From assembly GCA_025937895.1 (NCBI GenBank), contig JAICQL010000007.1, positions 23,687 through 87,686 of the forward strand: a DNA stretch of 64,000 nt. Direction: 5' to 3'. Below are positions 24,809-33,732 of the stretch, piece after piece. The DNA comes from Polyangiaceae bacterium. GTDB taxonomy: Bacteria; Myxococcota_A; Polyangia; Polyangiales; Polyangiaceae. The translations under genes and the position numbers were made by a program. The notes under the pieces were generated by a model. The model did not search any database. It saw only the letters and a program-made list of their open reading frames with translations, and had not been told where the DNA came from. Numbering within the stretch: the first letter of the stretch is position 1; each line of letters begins with the position of its first letter.

Positions 24809-26740
24809 ATGAAACAAACTTTGTCGCCGGCACTGCCGGCGAGAGTCCGGAGGGGTCAGTGGAGAGCATTGGCGCTGGGCGCCGCCTCGACGCTGGCAAT
24901 GGCCTGCTCCTTCGGTGAGGTCGATAGCGGACCCGAGATCGATGGTCCCAGCGTCACGCCGGTTAGCCCGGGCGCCACGGAGACTCCTGAGGACACCGCC
25001 GCGCCGGTCGTCACCCCGCCCGACACCGGTTCGAATACCGGCAGCGATCCCGCTGCGGAAGAAGTGGAAGAGGAGTTCAACGGGGACGACCCCTTCACCA
25101 CGAGCGAGCTGGGCCGCCAGGTCAAGCAGATCCTCGAAGTGAACTGCGCCAAGTGCCACCAGGGCACCAAGTCCGGCGACATGGACTACATCCTGGAGCT
25201 GGATGAGCTGGTCAAGAACGGCAAGATCATCCCGGGCGACAAGGAAGACTCGGACCTCTTCGTCCGCATGCAGCAGCTGAACATGCCGCCGGCGTTCGAG
25301 CGCGTGCAGCGCCCGACGTTTGGTCAGATCGACCAGGTGGGGCAGTTCATCGACGAGCTGGATCCGAACTACGGTGGTGCGGCCAGGCCCTGCGAGCCGG
25401 TGGAGTTCCAGACCCACGACGAGCAGATCGCCGCCATGGCGGCTGATATTCGCACCCTGGATGAGACGGATCAGCCCTTCACCCGTTATCTCACGATCAC
25501 GTACGCCGCCAACGCCGAGGGTGAGACGGGCTGCAGCCTGAATGTGACCCGCCAGCGCTACGCACTCTTCAAGGGCATCAACAGCGTCTCGACCGAGCCC
25601 AACATCGGCAACCCCTACCCGATCGACGCAGCGGAGACGATCTACCGCATCGACATCCGGGACTATAACTGGGACCGCGACATCGACCTCGAGGACGACG
25701 GCGTGGTGGACTTCGCCGACGCCTGGCTCGCCATCGTGGACGCCTCGGGTCAGTACGCGATCGAGTACGCCGGTGACCAGGCCGACGACCTCGTTGCGGA
25801 CAGCCAGACCGCAGTGCCGTTCCTCCCGGTGAACGCCTTCATCCAGTTCAGCGAGATCAACGACCTGTACTACGCGCTGATCGGTGCCCGCTTCAACCTG
25901 TTCGAGTTCGAGCGTGAAGTGCTCTTGATCGACACGGTGGAGGAGATCGCGGACAACAACCTGCTGCGTGCCGGTTTCTCGAACTCCGGTGTGTCCAAGC
26001 AGGAGCGCGTGCTCAACCGCTTCGACCAGGGCACGGCCGGTGGGTACGCCTACTGGATCAGCTTCGACTTCGACAACGGCGATGCCGTCAACAGCCAGGG
26101 CAACGAGAGCATCTACCAGGATCCGCTCGGGTTCGGGTTTGCCGGTGGTGAGGCGATCTTCAACCTGCCGAACGGCATGCAGGCCTACTACGTGGCGAAC
26201 GCCGTTGGTGACCGCCTGAATGCGGCTCCGGTCGGCGTGGTGATTGACCCGGCGCAGAACAACGGTGAGGTGGTCAACGGTGCCTCCTGCCATAGCTGCC
26301 ACAACGCCGGTATGATCACCTTCACGGACACCGTCCGTCAGTTCGTGGTCGAGAATCGGACCCTGTTCGATCGCGACACGTACGAGGACGTGCTGGAGCA
26401 GTACCCGAGCCCGCAGGAGTTCCAGCGGGTGATGGACGAGGACAGCGAGCTGCACGTGAGGGCTGTCGAGGAATCGGGCGTGCCGCGCAAGACGCCGGAT
26501 CCGGTCTCCCGCGTGTTCCTCGACTTCCAGCTGGGCAACATCGACCTCGAGATGGCCGCTGGCGAGCTCCAGGTGAGCAAGGAAGAGCTGCTCGATAACC
26601 TCGACCTGCTCAACCCGCAGCTGCAGAACCTCGGCACACCGGGTGGTTACGTGGATCGTCAGATCTTCACGAACAACTACCTGGACTCGATGTGCCAGCT
26701 GCACACGGTGGACGAGAACCAGCCGTTGAACTGCCCATGA
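24809..26740 (+). CDS. Dihaem c-type cytochrome lipoprotein
   Basis: A 643-residue envelope protein. ATG 24809 is preceded by GAGG. Residues 1-33 form a lipoprotein signal with lipobox LAMACS. A Thr/Pro/Gly/Glu linker runs to about residue 85. A first haem site CAKCH (C113-H117) lies in a cytochrome-c-like region ending LNMPPAF, where Met could be the sixth ligand. A second site CHSCH (C494-H498) is 380 residues later. Between them is a large beta-rich unclassified domain. The architecture recalls secreted multihaem or peroxidase-like proteins, but no peroxidase motif was recognised. Two strong terminators follow, indicating high monocistronic expression. Confidence 0.82.
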   Translation: MKQTLSPALPARVRRGQWRALALGAASTLAMACSFGEVDSGPEIDGPSVTPVSPGATETPEDTAAPVVTPPDTGSNTGSDPAAEEVEEEFNGDDPFTTSELGRQVKQILEVNCAKCHQGTKSGDMDYILELDELVKNGKIIPGDKEDSDLFVRMQQLNMPPAFERVQRPTFGQIDQVGQFIDELDPNYGGAARPCEPVEFQTHDEQIAAMAADIRTLDETDQPFTRYLTITYAANAEGETGCSLNVTRQRYALFKGINSVSTEPNIGNPYPIDAAETIYRIDIRDYNWDRDIDLEDDGVVDFADAWLAIVDASGQYAIEYAGDQADDLVADSQTAVPFLPVNAFIQFSEINDLYYALIGARFNLFEFEREVLLIDTVEEIADNNLLRAGFSNSGVSKQERVLNRFDQGTAGGYAYWISFDFDNGDAVNSQGNESIYQDPLGFGFAGGEAIFNLPNGMQAYYVANAVGDRLNAAPVGVVIDPAQNNGEVVNGASCHSCHNAGMITFTDTVRQFVVENRTLFDRDTYEDVLEQYPSPQEFQRVMDEDSELHVRAVEESGVPRKTPDPVSRVFLDFQLGNIDLEMAAGELQVSKEELLDNLDLLNPQLQNLGTPGGYVDRQIFTNNYLDSMCQLHTVDENQPLNCP

Positions 26741-26779
26741 GCAGAAGACATTAGAGCGTTGCGGCTCTGAAGCAAAGAT

Positions 26780-26807
26780 CCCGGCGGCGCCTTCGGGCGC
26801 CGCCGGG
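26780..26807 (+). terminator. 12-bp hairpin with TTCG tetraloop
   Basis: CCCGGCGGCGCC-TTCG-GGCGCCGCCGGG, a perfect 12-bp stem with an ultrastable UUCG loop, 40 nt after the cytochrome stop. It is followed by CAAGTCTTCT, only modestly T-rich. Confidence 0.75.
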
Positions 26808-26821
26808 CAAGTCTTCTAAAG

Positions 26822-26850
26822 AAACCGATGAGGCCAACCTCATCGGTTTT
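26822..26850. terminator. Second hairpin with T tract
   Basis: AAACCGATGAGG-CCAA-CCTCATCGGTTT followed by T, a 12-bp stem with A- and T-tracts on either side, so it could terminate transcription from both directions. It stands 14 nt after the TTCG hairpin, making a tandem terminator. Confidence 0.8.
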
Positions 26851-27183
26851 CGGCGTTTGTACCCCGAACAACCTGGAACGTAGCCCCCACCCAAGCTCAC
26901 GCCCCAGCGCTCACCCCGCACACCTCCCTCGAGCTCCGAAGAGCTTCGAAAGCCCCTGATTGGGGGCCGGGCTGCAGCCACACGGCCCTCACCCCACCTC
27001 GGGGCGCTACACGCCCGGTGCTGTCACACCCTCCAGCGCCCCCCCACCGCGAGCGCCCCCACGACGAGAGTGTCCGGCAGCGTCTGCATCTCCGTCCCCC
27101 CGCCGCACGCATTCGTGTTGCCCGAACGCCCCGGCGCGTCTCCATCCCGCCCTCTTCAGGAGCGCCGCCGGCTACGGTTCGGG
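26851..27183. other. Intergenic spacer between convergent genes
   Basis: A 333-bp C-rich spacer between the cytochrome terminators and the 3' end of the glycosyltransferase gene. Only spurious GC-rich frames are present; no repeat or RNA structure was recognised. Confidence 0.4.
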
Positions 27184-28638
27184 CTATGCCGCGGTCGGCA
27201 TTTCACGGCGGGCAGGGGCGCGCAGGGCGGCGGCGGCGAGCAGGCACAGCGCTGGGCTGATGGCGAGGTGGTAGCGGTCATCGCCGAAGAAGACGATGTG
27301 GGTGAGGGAGGTGATGGCGAGCAAGCCGAACAGGTAGATGAAGCCGGGGGAGAGGGGTGGGGAGCCTGGCAGGCGTAGGAGTCCGATGACGGGGATCACG
27401 ACGCCGATCCAGAACAGGGGGCGGCCGGGCAGCGTGAGTGCGTAGGGGACGAAGAGCAGGAGCCCGAGCACGATGGCGAGCTGGCACCAGCGGGCGTGCG
27501 GGGGGAGGGTGTCGCGTCGCCAGAAGCGTCCGACGGTGCCGAGCAGGGCGACACCCATCAGCACGTGGTGGAAGGCGGTCATGACGTTCATGAGTCGCCA
27601 CTTCTGCTGTTCATCCCAGGTGCCGGGGCGGGCCTCGGCCAGGTAGGCGATGGCGAAGGACTCGTGGTTGTAGGTGTGGCTGAGCTTGAGTGGGATGCGG
27701 GAGAGCCACTGCTCGGGGTCGCGGCGAATGGCGGCTGCGCCGACCTGGGCCCAGCAGCGGTCCTGCGCCACGGGCCCGTCGATGCCGTGGCAGCCGTCCT
27801 CGGGGGTGAGCGGGCGGAAGCGGCCGGTCTCGCTCAGGGCGCTGATGGCGAGGTTCCAGCCGCCGTTGGTGGATACGAGGGTGCAGCCGTCGAGCACCAG
27901 GCAGTTGCGCAGGGTCCAGGGCGCGAGCAGGCAGGCGCTCATCACGCCCGTCAGGGCCAGCTGGCTCAGCCGGCGCAGCCAGGGGCCGCGAAACAGCGCG
28001 AGCAGCAGCGGCGCGGCCAGCAGGGATTGCGGGCGTACGAAGGTGCTGAGCGCCAGCACCACGCCGCACAGCAGCGCGCCGCGACGCAGATGGCCGAGCT
28101 TCCATCCGAGGTAGCCGGTGAGCAGCAGCAGGAAGCCGGCGAGCGGCTCGGTCATCACCAGGGTGCAGTACAGGATGAGGCCGGGATGCAGGCCGAGCAG
28201 CAACCCGGCGGCGCAAGCTCGCGAGCGGCCGAGCAGGTCGAAGGCGAAGAGAAAGCCGACGACGGCGGTCAGCGCGCCCACGACGGCGTTGACCAGCGGC
28301 GCGATCTGATGGCCTGCGCCGAACACGGCATACACGGCGCCGAGCAGCGCGCTGTAGCCGACCGGATAGTGCGACCAGGGCCAGCGCTCCGGCTGGACCG
28401 CGCTGGGATCTGCATAGCCGTGGCCCTGGGCGATGCTCAGAGCGCCGCGATGATAAAATGCGCCGTCCCAGGTGGGCTCCACGTCGAAGGCGAGCACCAC
28501 GGCGGCCCGCACGGTCAGGCTCAGGCCGAACAGTGCCAGCGCGAACATCACGTCGCGCGCGGCGAAGGCGTGCTCGTCCGGTGCATCCGCCGCGCGGGGC
28601 AGCGCTCCGCCCCGCCCGCGCTCCGCCGTGGCGCTCAT
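27184..28638 (-). CDS. GT39/ArnT-like polytopic glycosyltransferase
   Basis: A 484-residue integral membrane protein with about ten hydrophobic helices between residues 30 and 470. The first periplasmic loop has the arrangement of lipid-linked sugar transferases (an acidic DVEPTWDGAFY close to the first helix, then GHGYADPSA). Such enzymes move a sugar from a polyprenyl-phosphate donor onto lipids or proteins at the outer face of the inner membrane. Acceptor and donor are unknown. ATG 28638 overlaps the stop of the upstream MinD/RodZ-like gene by 4 bp, so the two are co-translated. Confidence 0.8.
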   Translation of the reverse strand: MSATAERGRGGALPRAADAPDEHAFAARDVMFALALFGLSLTVRAAVVLAFDVEPTWDGAFYHRGALSIAQGHGYADPSAVQPERWPWSHYPVGYSALLGAVYAVFGAGHQIAPLVNAVVGALTAVVGFLFAFDLLGRSRACAAGLLLGLHPGLILYCTLVMTEPLAGFLLLLTGYLGWKLGHLRRGALLCGVVLALSTFVRPQSLLAAPLLLALFRGPWLRRLSQLALTGVMSACLLAPWTLRNCLVLDGCTLVSTNGGWNLAISALSETGRFRPLTPEDGCHGIDGPVAQDRCWAQVGAAAIRRDPEQWLSRIPLKLSHTYNHESFAIAYLAEARPGTWDEQQKWRLMNVMTAFHHVLMGVALLGTVGRFWRRDTLPPHARWCQLAIVLGLLLFVPYALTLPGRPLFWIGVVIPVIGLLRLPGSPPLSPGFIYLFGLLAITSLTHIVFFGDDRYHLAISPALCLLAAAALRAPARREMPTAA

Positions 28639-30221
28639 GCCCGGTCTGCCGGGTTGGTCTCGTTGCGCCACTGGCTGTGGCGCCGCAAGTAGCTGCGCGC
28701 CACCTGCGTCGGATCGAGCTTCAAGAACTTGGCGATCTCGGTGATGAAGCCGCGCAGGTACACGACCGCCGGCAGCTCGCTGAAGTTCTCGTCCTCGATG
28801 GCCTGGAGCTGAACGGGATTGATCTTGGTGAAGCGCGCGATCTCTTCCAGATCCACGCCCAGCGACTCGCGCACCTTGCGCAGCAAGCTGCCGGTGAAGG
28901 CGGTGTTGGGGCCGATCTCGTGTGCGAGCTCGTCTCGCAGCAGCGCGCGCTCGGCCTCCAGCGCCGGATTCTGCCCGGCGCGCGGGGCCAGCAGATCCTG
29001 CTCGCGGTCGGGAAAGGTGGAGAGATCATACGCGCGGCGCTTGAGCGGATCGAGCAGGGTGTCGTGCGCCTCCTCGATGCGCGCGCGCTCCACGCTCAGC
29101 TCGTCTTCGCTCATCAGCGAGCACAAGGGCAGGCTGCCGGGCGAGAAGATCTCGCGCTGGCGCTTGTATGCCTTGCGCAGCTCCTCGTCACCCGCCGCGG
29201 GGTGGGTCATCAACATGTCGTACAGGGTCGGGTCCGTCACCCGCGGTGAGGCTGGAGTGGACTGCAACTCCAGGTGCAGTGCGCTGGCCAGGCCCAGCAC
29301 GCGCCGGGCGAGGCGCTCGAGGTTGCGCGCGCTCTTGGTGGCGGGGTTGTCGATCAGGAGCGGCCGCTGCCGGTTCATGCTCAACCAGACCGCGTCGTCT
29401 TGCTCGACGTGTCCGACGTAGTCGAGCGTGATGCCCAGATAGCGCGACGACAGATCGCTCATGGCGGGCCCGAGCTCGTTGTGCTGCTTCACCCGCGCGC
29501 AATTGACGACCAGGTGCGGCCGCAGCCGGGCCAGCTCCTGCCGCGCCAGCTCGCCCAGCGCGCCGTCATAGGCGCTCAGCCCCTTGACCACCTGCAGCGG
29601 ATTGGGGAGCGGCGGCAGGCGCGCCAGCACGCGCTCGAGCCCGCGCAGGTTGTGCCGGTCGCGCATCAGCTTGCCTCGCAGCCGGCGCTGGAAGAGCGCG
29701 CGCAGGAAGCGGTACGTACCCTCGACGCTGGGCGGCTCGGGCGTGGTGACGCACAGGCCCAGGTCCGCGCGCAAGAATAGCTCGAGGTTGGCCGGATGGG
29801 TGCTGACCCCGAGATCGATCAGCACGTGATCGACGTCGAGCGAGCGCAGATCCTGCACCCAGCGCGGCTTGCGCCCGGGCCGTGAGGGCTGCGTCAGCCC
29901 GACGCTGTAGCGCTGGGGCTCGAGGAGCAAGCCCGGCACCAGCGTCTTGACGGGCCGTAACCGATCGAGCGCGGTATCCTCTGCGGGGCCGACGCAGACC
30001 TCCGCCGGTACCCCCAGCATCGAGTGGAGAAACGCACCCGCGGGGTCGGCATCGATGAGGGCGACGGTTCGGCCAAGCTGCGCCAGGTACACCGCCAGAT
30101 TGACCGCGACCAGGCTGCTGCCCACCCCGCCGCGGCTGCCTGCCACGGCGAGCACGTGACGAACGCGGGGCTCCACATCCACCGGGATCTCCGGATCCGG
30201 CAGGAACTCGTCGTGGTCCAT
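28635..30221 (-). CDS. MinD/ParA-like, J-like and RodZ-type HTH fusion protein
   Basis: A 528-residue three-part protein. Residues 21-300 resemble a MinD/ParA ATPase (LIDADPAGAFLHSMLG, LIDLGVSTHP), but the P-loop is SRGGVGSS (29-36): both signature lysines of KGGxGK[ST] are lost, so ATP turnover is unlikely. About 335-405 resembles a J-domain (LYDMLMTHP, AYKRQREIF, ARIEEAHDTLLDPLKRRAYD) without the HPD motif. About 440-515 is a RodZ-type helix-turn-helix (LRKVRESLGVDLEEIARFTK, ELPAVVYLRGFITEIAKFL). There is no membrane segment. ATG 30221 has GGTGAAGG seven nt upstream. A role in spatial organisation is plausible but unproven. Confidence 0.82.
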   Translation of the reverse strand: MDHDEFLPDPEIPVDVEPRVRHVLAVAGSRGGVGSSLVAVNLAVYLAQLGRTVALIDADPAGAFLHSMLGVPAEVCVGPAEDTALDRLRPVKTLVPGLLLEPQRYSVGLTQPSRPGRKPRWVQDLRSLDVDHVLIDLGVSTHPANLELFLRADLGLCVTTPEPPSVEGTYRFLRALFQRRLRGKLMRDRHNLRGLERVLARLPPLPNPLQVVKGLSAYDGALGELARQELARLRPHLVVNCARVKQHNELGPAMSDLSSRYLGITLDYVGHVEQDDAVWLSMNRQRPLLIDNPATKSARNLERLARRVLGLASALHLELQSTPASPRVTDPTLYDMLMTHPAAGDEELRKAYKRQREIFSPGSLPLCSLMSEDELSVERARIEEAHDTLLDPLKRRAYDLSTFPDREQDLLAPRAGQNPALEAERALLRDELAHEIGPNTAFTGSLLRKVRESLGVDLEEIARFTKINPVQLQAIEDENFSELPAVVYLRGFITEIAKFLKLDPTQVARSYLRRHSQWRNETNPADRA

Positions 30222-30402
30222 GCGAGCCTTCACCTGTAGCGCAGCGGCGTGGGCTTTCGTAGCCAGATCCACTGCTGCTCGGCGATGCAGCCGGCGCCGC
30301 CAGCGCCTGCTGCAGGGCTCCAGGAGGGGGAGCGCTCCCCACCCGCAGCGGGTCCAAATTCCGATCGCCTCGGCTGAAACGGGGCACTAGGCTAGCGAAA
30401 CC

Positions 30403-31551
30403 ATGGCGAATCGCAGTGAGCGGCAGCACGGCCGCGGCAGGGCGCCCGGCGCCCGCGCTCGAGCAACGGAATCGCGGGCCCGGATGGGCGGCGCAGCGGC
30501 CAGAGCAGCTCGGGGTTGGCTGCGCGCGGCGCTGGCCGGTACCGCTCTGTTCGGCTCGATCGTTCTTGGCACGGCCTGTCGCTCACCGGCCGACTCCCCC
30601 AAGGAGCCGCCTCCGCCGAACGAGGACCGGACGGCGCCGGTCCAGTTGCCGGGCGTGGACACCTCGGCGCTGACGCCGCGCGAGGTGGGCAAGTGGCGCG
30701 AATACGTGTCGGAGCTGTTGGCGCCGTGTCCGGACCAGCCCGTCAGCATCGCCACGTGCGTGAGCGAAAATCGGGCGTGCAACACCTGTCTGCCCGCGGC
30801 GAAGCTGCTGGTCGAGCGGGTGCGCCGGGGCGACAGCCGCAGCGAAGCAGAGAAGGCGTTTCGCGCGCGCTTCTCGCCCGAGGCGGTGAAGTCGATCGAT
30901 CTCACGGGCTCGCCGGCAAAGGGCGCCACCAGCCCGGTGGTGACCGTGGTGGAGTGGGCGGATTTCGAGTGTCCGTTCTGCGGCGTGGCAGCGCCGCTGC
31001 TCAAGGCCACGGTGGAGCGCTACCCGAACGAGGTGCAGCTGGTGTTCAAGAACTACCCGCTGAGCGCGCACGAGCACGCAGAGGCCGCAGCGCGCGCCGC
31101 GGTGGCGGCGGCTCGTCAGGGCAAGTTCTGGGAGCTGTCACAGGCCATGTTCGCGTCGCAGAAGGTGGGCTTGGATGACGCCACCTTGCTCAAGCTGGCT
31201 CGCGATCAGGGCCTGGATCTGAAGGCATTCGAGGCGGATCGTGCGAGCGAGGCGACCGCGGACGCCGTGGCGCGCGATCGCAAGCAGGCGGATGAGCTGG
31301 GCCTGCAGGGCACGCCCATGATCTATATCAACGGTCGCTTCTTCAACATGGAGCTGTTCGATATCCGCAACGATCTGCAGCCGTGGATCGAGCTGGAGAT
31401 CGCGCTGAACAGCTCCGCCAAGCCCACGCCGGGCGCTGCGGCCGGGGGCGCGGGTAGCGGGGCGGCTGCTACGGGCAGCGCGGGTGCTGCGCCCAAGGTC
31501 CAGGGCGTTGCCGAGAACAGCAAGCCCGCTAGCGGCGGCAAGTCAAACTGA
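30403..31551 (+). CDS. DsbA-like thioredoxin-fold lipoprotein
   Basis: A 382-residue exported oxidoreductase. The N-terminus is long and basic, then a hydrophobic core and lipobox LGTAC (about residue 59); ATG 30484 is an alternative, shorter start. A Cys-rich helical region (about 105-130, APCPDQ, TCVSENRACNTC) precedes the thioredoxin fold at about 180-345. The active site is CPFC in VEWADFECPFCG, and the cis-Pro loop is GTPMIYING. It should form or isomerise disulfides in periplasmic proteins. The tail is Ala/Gly-rich. It overlaps no neighbour, with the exonuclease gene 6 nt downstream. Confidence 0.9.
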   Translation: MANRSERQHGRGRAPGARARATESRARMGGAAARAARGWLRAALAGTALFGSIVLGTACRSPADSPKEPPPPNEDRTAPVQLPGVDTSALTPREVGKWREYVSELLAPCPDQPVSIATCVSENRACNTCLPAAKLLVERVRRGDSRSEAEKAFRARFSPEAVKSIDLTGSPAKGATSPVVTVVEWADFECPFCGVAAPLLKATVERYPNEVQLVFKNYPLSAHEHAEAAARAAVAAARQGKFWELSQAMFASQKVGLDDATLLKLARDQGLDLKAFEADRASEATADAVARDRKQADELGLQGTPMIYINGRFFNMELFDIRNDLQPWIELEIALNSSAKPTPGAAAGGAGSGAAATGSAGAAPKVQGVAENSKPASGGKSN

Positions 31552-31557
31552 ACGCAC

Positions 31558-32322
31558 ATGCGATCCAGCGCTGACGCGGGCGGCTGCTTCCCCACGGGGC
31601 GTCACTATCCGGGCATCGCGCACCTGATCCGGGCCGCGGCGCGCGGCACGGCGGAGGAGTGGTCTCCGGATTTGCCCGTTGCCGATCTGCCGCTGGTCTC
31701 GCTCGACGTCGAGGCGACGGGCCTCGAGCCCGGTGTCGATCGCGTGGTGGAGATTGCCTGTGTGGTGTTCGAGCGTGGCGACAGCGCGGCGGGCGAGCCC
31801 GCGCTGCGCATCGAGCGGCACTCGTGGCTGGTCAATCCCGGGCGGTCCATCCCGGAGGAAGCGCAGGCGGTGCACCACATCACGGACGAGATGGTGCGCG
31901 ACGCGCCCACGTTCGCGCAGATTGCCGAGCCGCTCCTGGCCGTGCTCGCGCGCGGCGTGCCGCTTGCCTACAACGCCGAGTTCGATCGCGCGTTCTTGCT
32001 GGCGGAGTTCGCTGCTGCGCGCATCGCGCCGCTCACTCCGCCGCCCGCGCTGCGCAAGGGCGTCGACTGGGTGGATCCGCTGGTCTGGGCGCGCGAGCTG
32101 CAGCAGGGGGAGAAGAGCCGCTCGCTCTCGGCAGTGGCAGAGCGCCTGGGCATCGAGATCGGTCAGGCGCACCGCGCCGCGGACGACGCCACGGCCGCCG
32201 GACACGTGCTCCGCGCCTTCCTGAGCGACTCGCGGGTGCCCAGCACGTACGCGGCATTCGTGCGGGAGCAGAAGCGCCTGGCGCGCGTGCACCGCGACGA
32301 GCGCGTGGTCTGGCGCAGCTGA
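31558..32322 (+). CDS. DEDDh 3'-5' exonuclease (DnaQ-like)
   Basis: A 254-residue nuclease of the DNA polymerase III epsilon family. Exo I is SLDVEATG (D-x-E), Exo II is YNAEFDRAFL, and Exo III is AHRAADDATA with the catalytic His four residues before Asp, giving a full DEDDh set. An N-terminal extension of about 45 residues precedes the domain. It may act in proofreading or in DNA or RNA turnover; whether it is the replicative epsilon subunit cannot be decided, and no clear clamp-binding motif is visible. ATG 31558 follows the DsbA-like gene by 6 nt, so both are likely on one transcript. Confidence 0.9.
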   Translation: MRSSADAGGCFPTGRHYPGIAHLIRAAARGTAEEWSPDLPVADLPLVSLDVEATGLEPGVDRVVEIACVVFERGDSAAGEPALRIERHSWLVNPGRSIPEEAQAVHHITDEMVRDAPTFAQIAEPLLAVLARGVPLAYNAEFDRAFLLAEFAAARIAPLTPPPALRKGVDWVDPLVWARELQQGEKSRSLSAVAERLGIEIGQAHRAADDATAAGHVLRAFLSDSRVPSTYAAFVREQKRLARVHRDERVVWRS

Positions 32323-32345
32323 GCCTCGCGACGTCGCAGCGCCGC

Positions 32346-33719
32346 TCAGGGCAGACCCGCGTCTGGCCCGGAGAAGGGCAGCGGCAGCCCGGCGTCGCCC
32401 CCGCCTGCCGTCACCTGCAGCAACACCTCGAGCACCACGCGTTGCCCTGCGCTCAGGGTCAAGCGCCGGTGCTCCGAGGCCGCGCTCGGGTGATCGAGGC
32501 GCACGAAGTGCTCGCCCGCGGTGAGCCGCAGCGGCGTGGCAAAGGGCGTCGTCTCGAGCTGCACGCCATCCACGAACACGTGCGCCCAGGGCTCGGCCAC
32601 TACCAGGAGCTCGGCGCCGTTCTGCGCCGTCCACTGCGGTGGCGCTGCGGGCGCGGCCGGGTGAACCGCCTCCAGCCAGGACGAGAGCAGCGCTCCGCCG
32701 GCAATGAGCAGCAAGGAGGCGCCGCCCAGCCCGAACAGGGCACGCCTCAGACCGCGCCGCGCCTCGCGGCGCTCCACGACCTCGAGCAGCGGGCGCTGAG
32801 CGGCAGCGGCGCTCTGCGCCGTCAGGCCCGCGCGCGCCAGCACCCGCGGCACCTGCGCTCCGGGCTCGGCCAGGGCTGCGCTGCCCAGCACGTGCTCCAG
32901 CGCGCGGATCAGCTGCTCCAGGCTGTCGAAGCGCCGCTCCGGTTGCTTCTCCAGGCAGCGCTGCACCAGCCGCTCCAGCTCGGGTGAGATCTCGGCGCTG
33001 CTCGGGCGCAGCGCCGGCGCGACGCTGTGCCGGATGTCGTGCTCCGTGGTGCGCTCGTCGGCGGCGCGGAAAGGGTGGCGCCCGGTGAGCAGCTCGTACA
33101 ACACCAGCCCGAGCGAGAACAGATCGCTGCGCTCGTCGGGGCGCTCGCCGGCGAGCTGCTCCGGGCTGAGATAGCTGGACTCGGACGCGCCGGGCTCGGT
33201 GTCGACGGGCTCGGCGTCGGGCCCGCTGCGCAGTAGCGCGAGCGAGAAGCCGCTGAGCTTGGCGCTGCCCTGACGGCTGAGCAGGATGTGGCCGGGCTGC
33301 ACTGCGCCGTGGATGACCCCGACCTCATGTGCGTGCCGCAGGCCGCGCGCGACCGCCAGGATCAGCGCCACCGCGGCAGCTGGCTCGAAGCTGCCGGGCG
33401 GGCTCAGTCGCTGCAGCGAGGCCAGCACCTCGGCCAGGGACCAGCCATCCACCGCCTCCAGCACCAGCCACAGGCGCGGCGGGCGCTGCACGAGATCCAG
33501 AATGCCCAGCACGTTGGGGTGCTCGAGCCGCGCCAGGATCGTGCCTTCCCGCTCCAGGCGGTGCGCCACGCTGGAGGAGAGTGGCACCTCGGACCGTAGC
33601 GTCTTGATCCACACCTGACGTTGCAGGCTTTCGTGGCGCGCCAGGTACAGCTCGTGGCTCGGCCCACGCTCGAGCAGCCGGAGCGCGACGTACGGCTCGA
33701 AGTTGGGCAGGTCAGCCAC
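32346..33719 (-). CDS. Pseudokinase with transmembrane helix and PEGA domain
   Basis: A 457-residue protein with a Hanks kinase fold that lacks catalytic residues. The ATP lysine is kept (K39 in VWIKTL), but the Gly-rich loop lacks glycines, HRDxKPxN is HGAVQPGH (Asp to Ala139, Lys to Gln141, Asn to His144), and DFG is GFS (157-159). It therefore should not phosphorylate substrates. One membrane helix lies at about 330-350. A PEGA-type beta domain follows (about 370-420; VFVDGVQLETTPFATPLRL), probably outside the cytoplasm. The tail is Gly/Pro-rich. It is 13 nt downstream of an FHA gene on the same strand, suggesting a phospho-signalling scaffold pair. Confidence 0.9.
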   Translation of the reverse strand: MADLPNFEPYVALRLLERGPSHELYLARHESLQRQVWIKTLRSEVPLSSSVAHRLEREGTILARLEHPNVLGILDLVQRPPRLWLVLEAVDGWSLAEVLASLQRLSPPGSFEPAAAVALILAVARGLRHAHEVGVIHGAVQPGHILLSRQGSAKLSGFSLALLRSGPDAEPVDTEPGASESSYLSPEQLAGERPDERSDLFSLGLVLYELLTGRHPFRAADERTTEHDIRHSVAPALRPSSAEISPELERLVQRCLEKQPERRFDSLEQLIRALEHVLGSAALAEPGAQVPRVLARAGLTAQSAAAAQRPLLEVVERREARRGLRRALFGLGGASLLLIAGGALLSSWLEAVHPAAPAAPPQWTAQNGAELLVVAEPWAHVFVDGVQLETTPFATPLRLTAGEHFVRLDHPSAASEHRRLTLSAGQRVVLEVLLQVTAGGGDAGLPLPFSGPDAGLP

Positions 33720-33732
33720 CGGCGCGGCCGCT

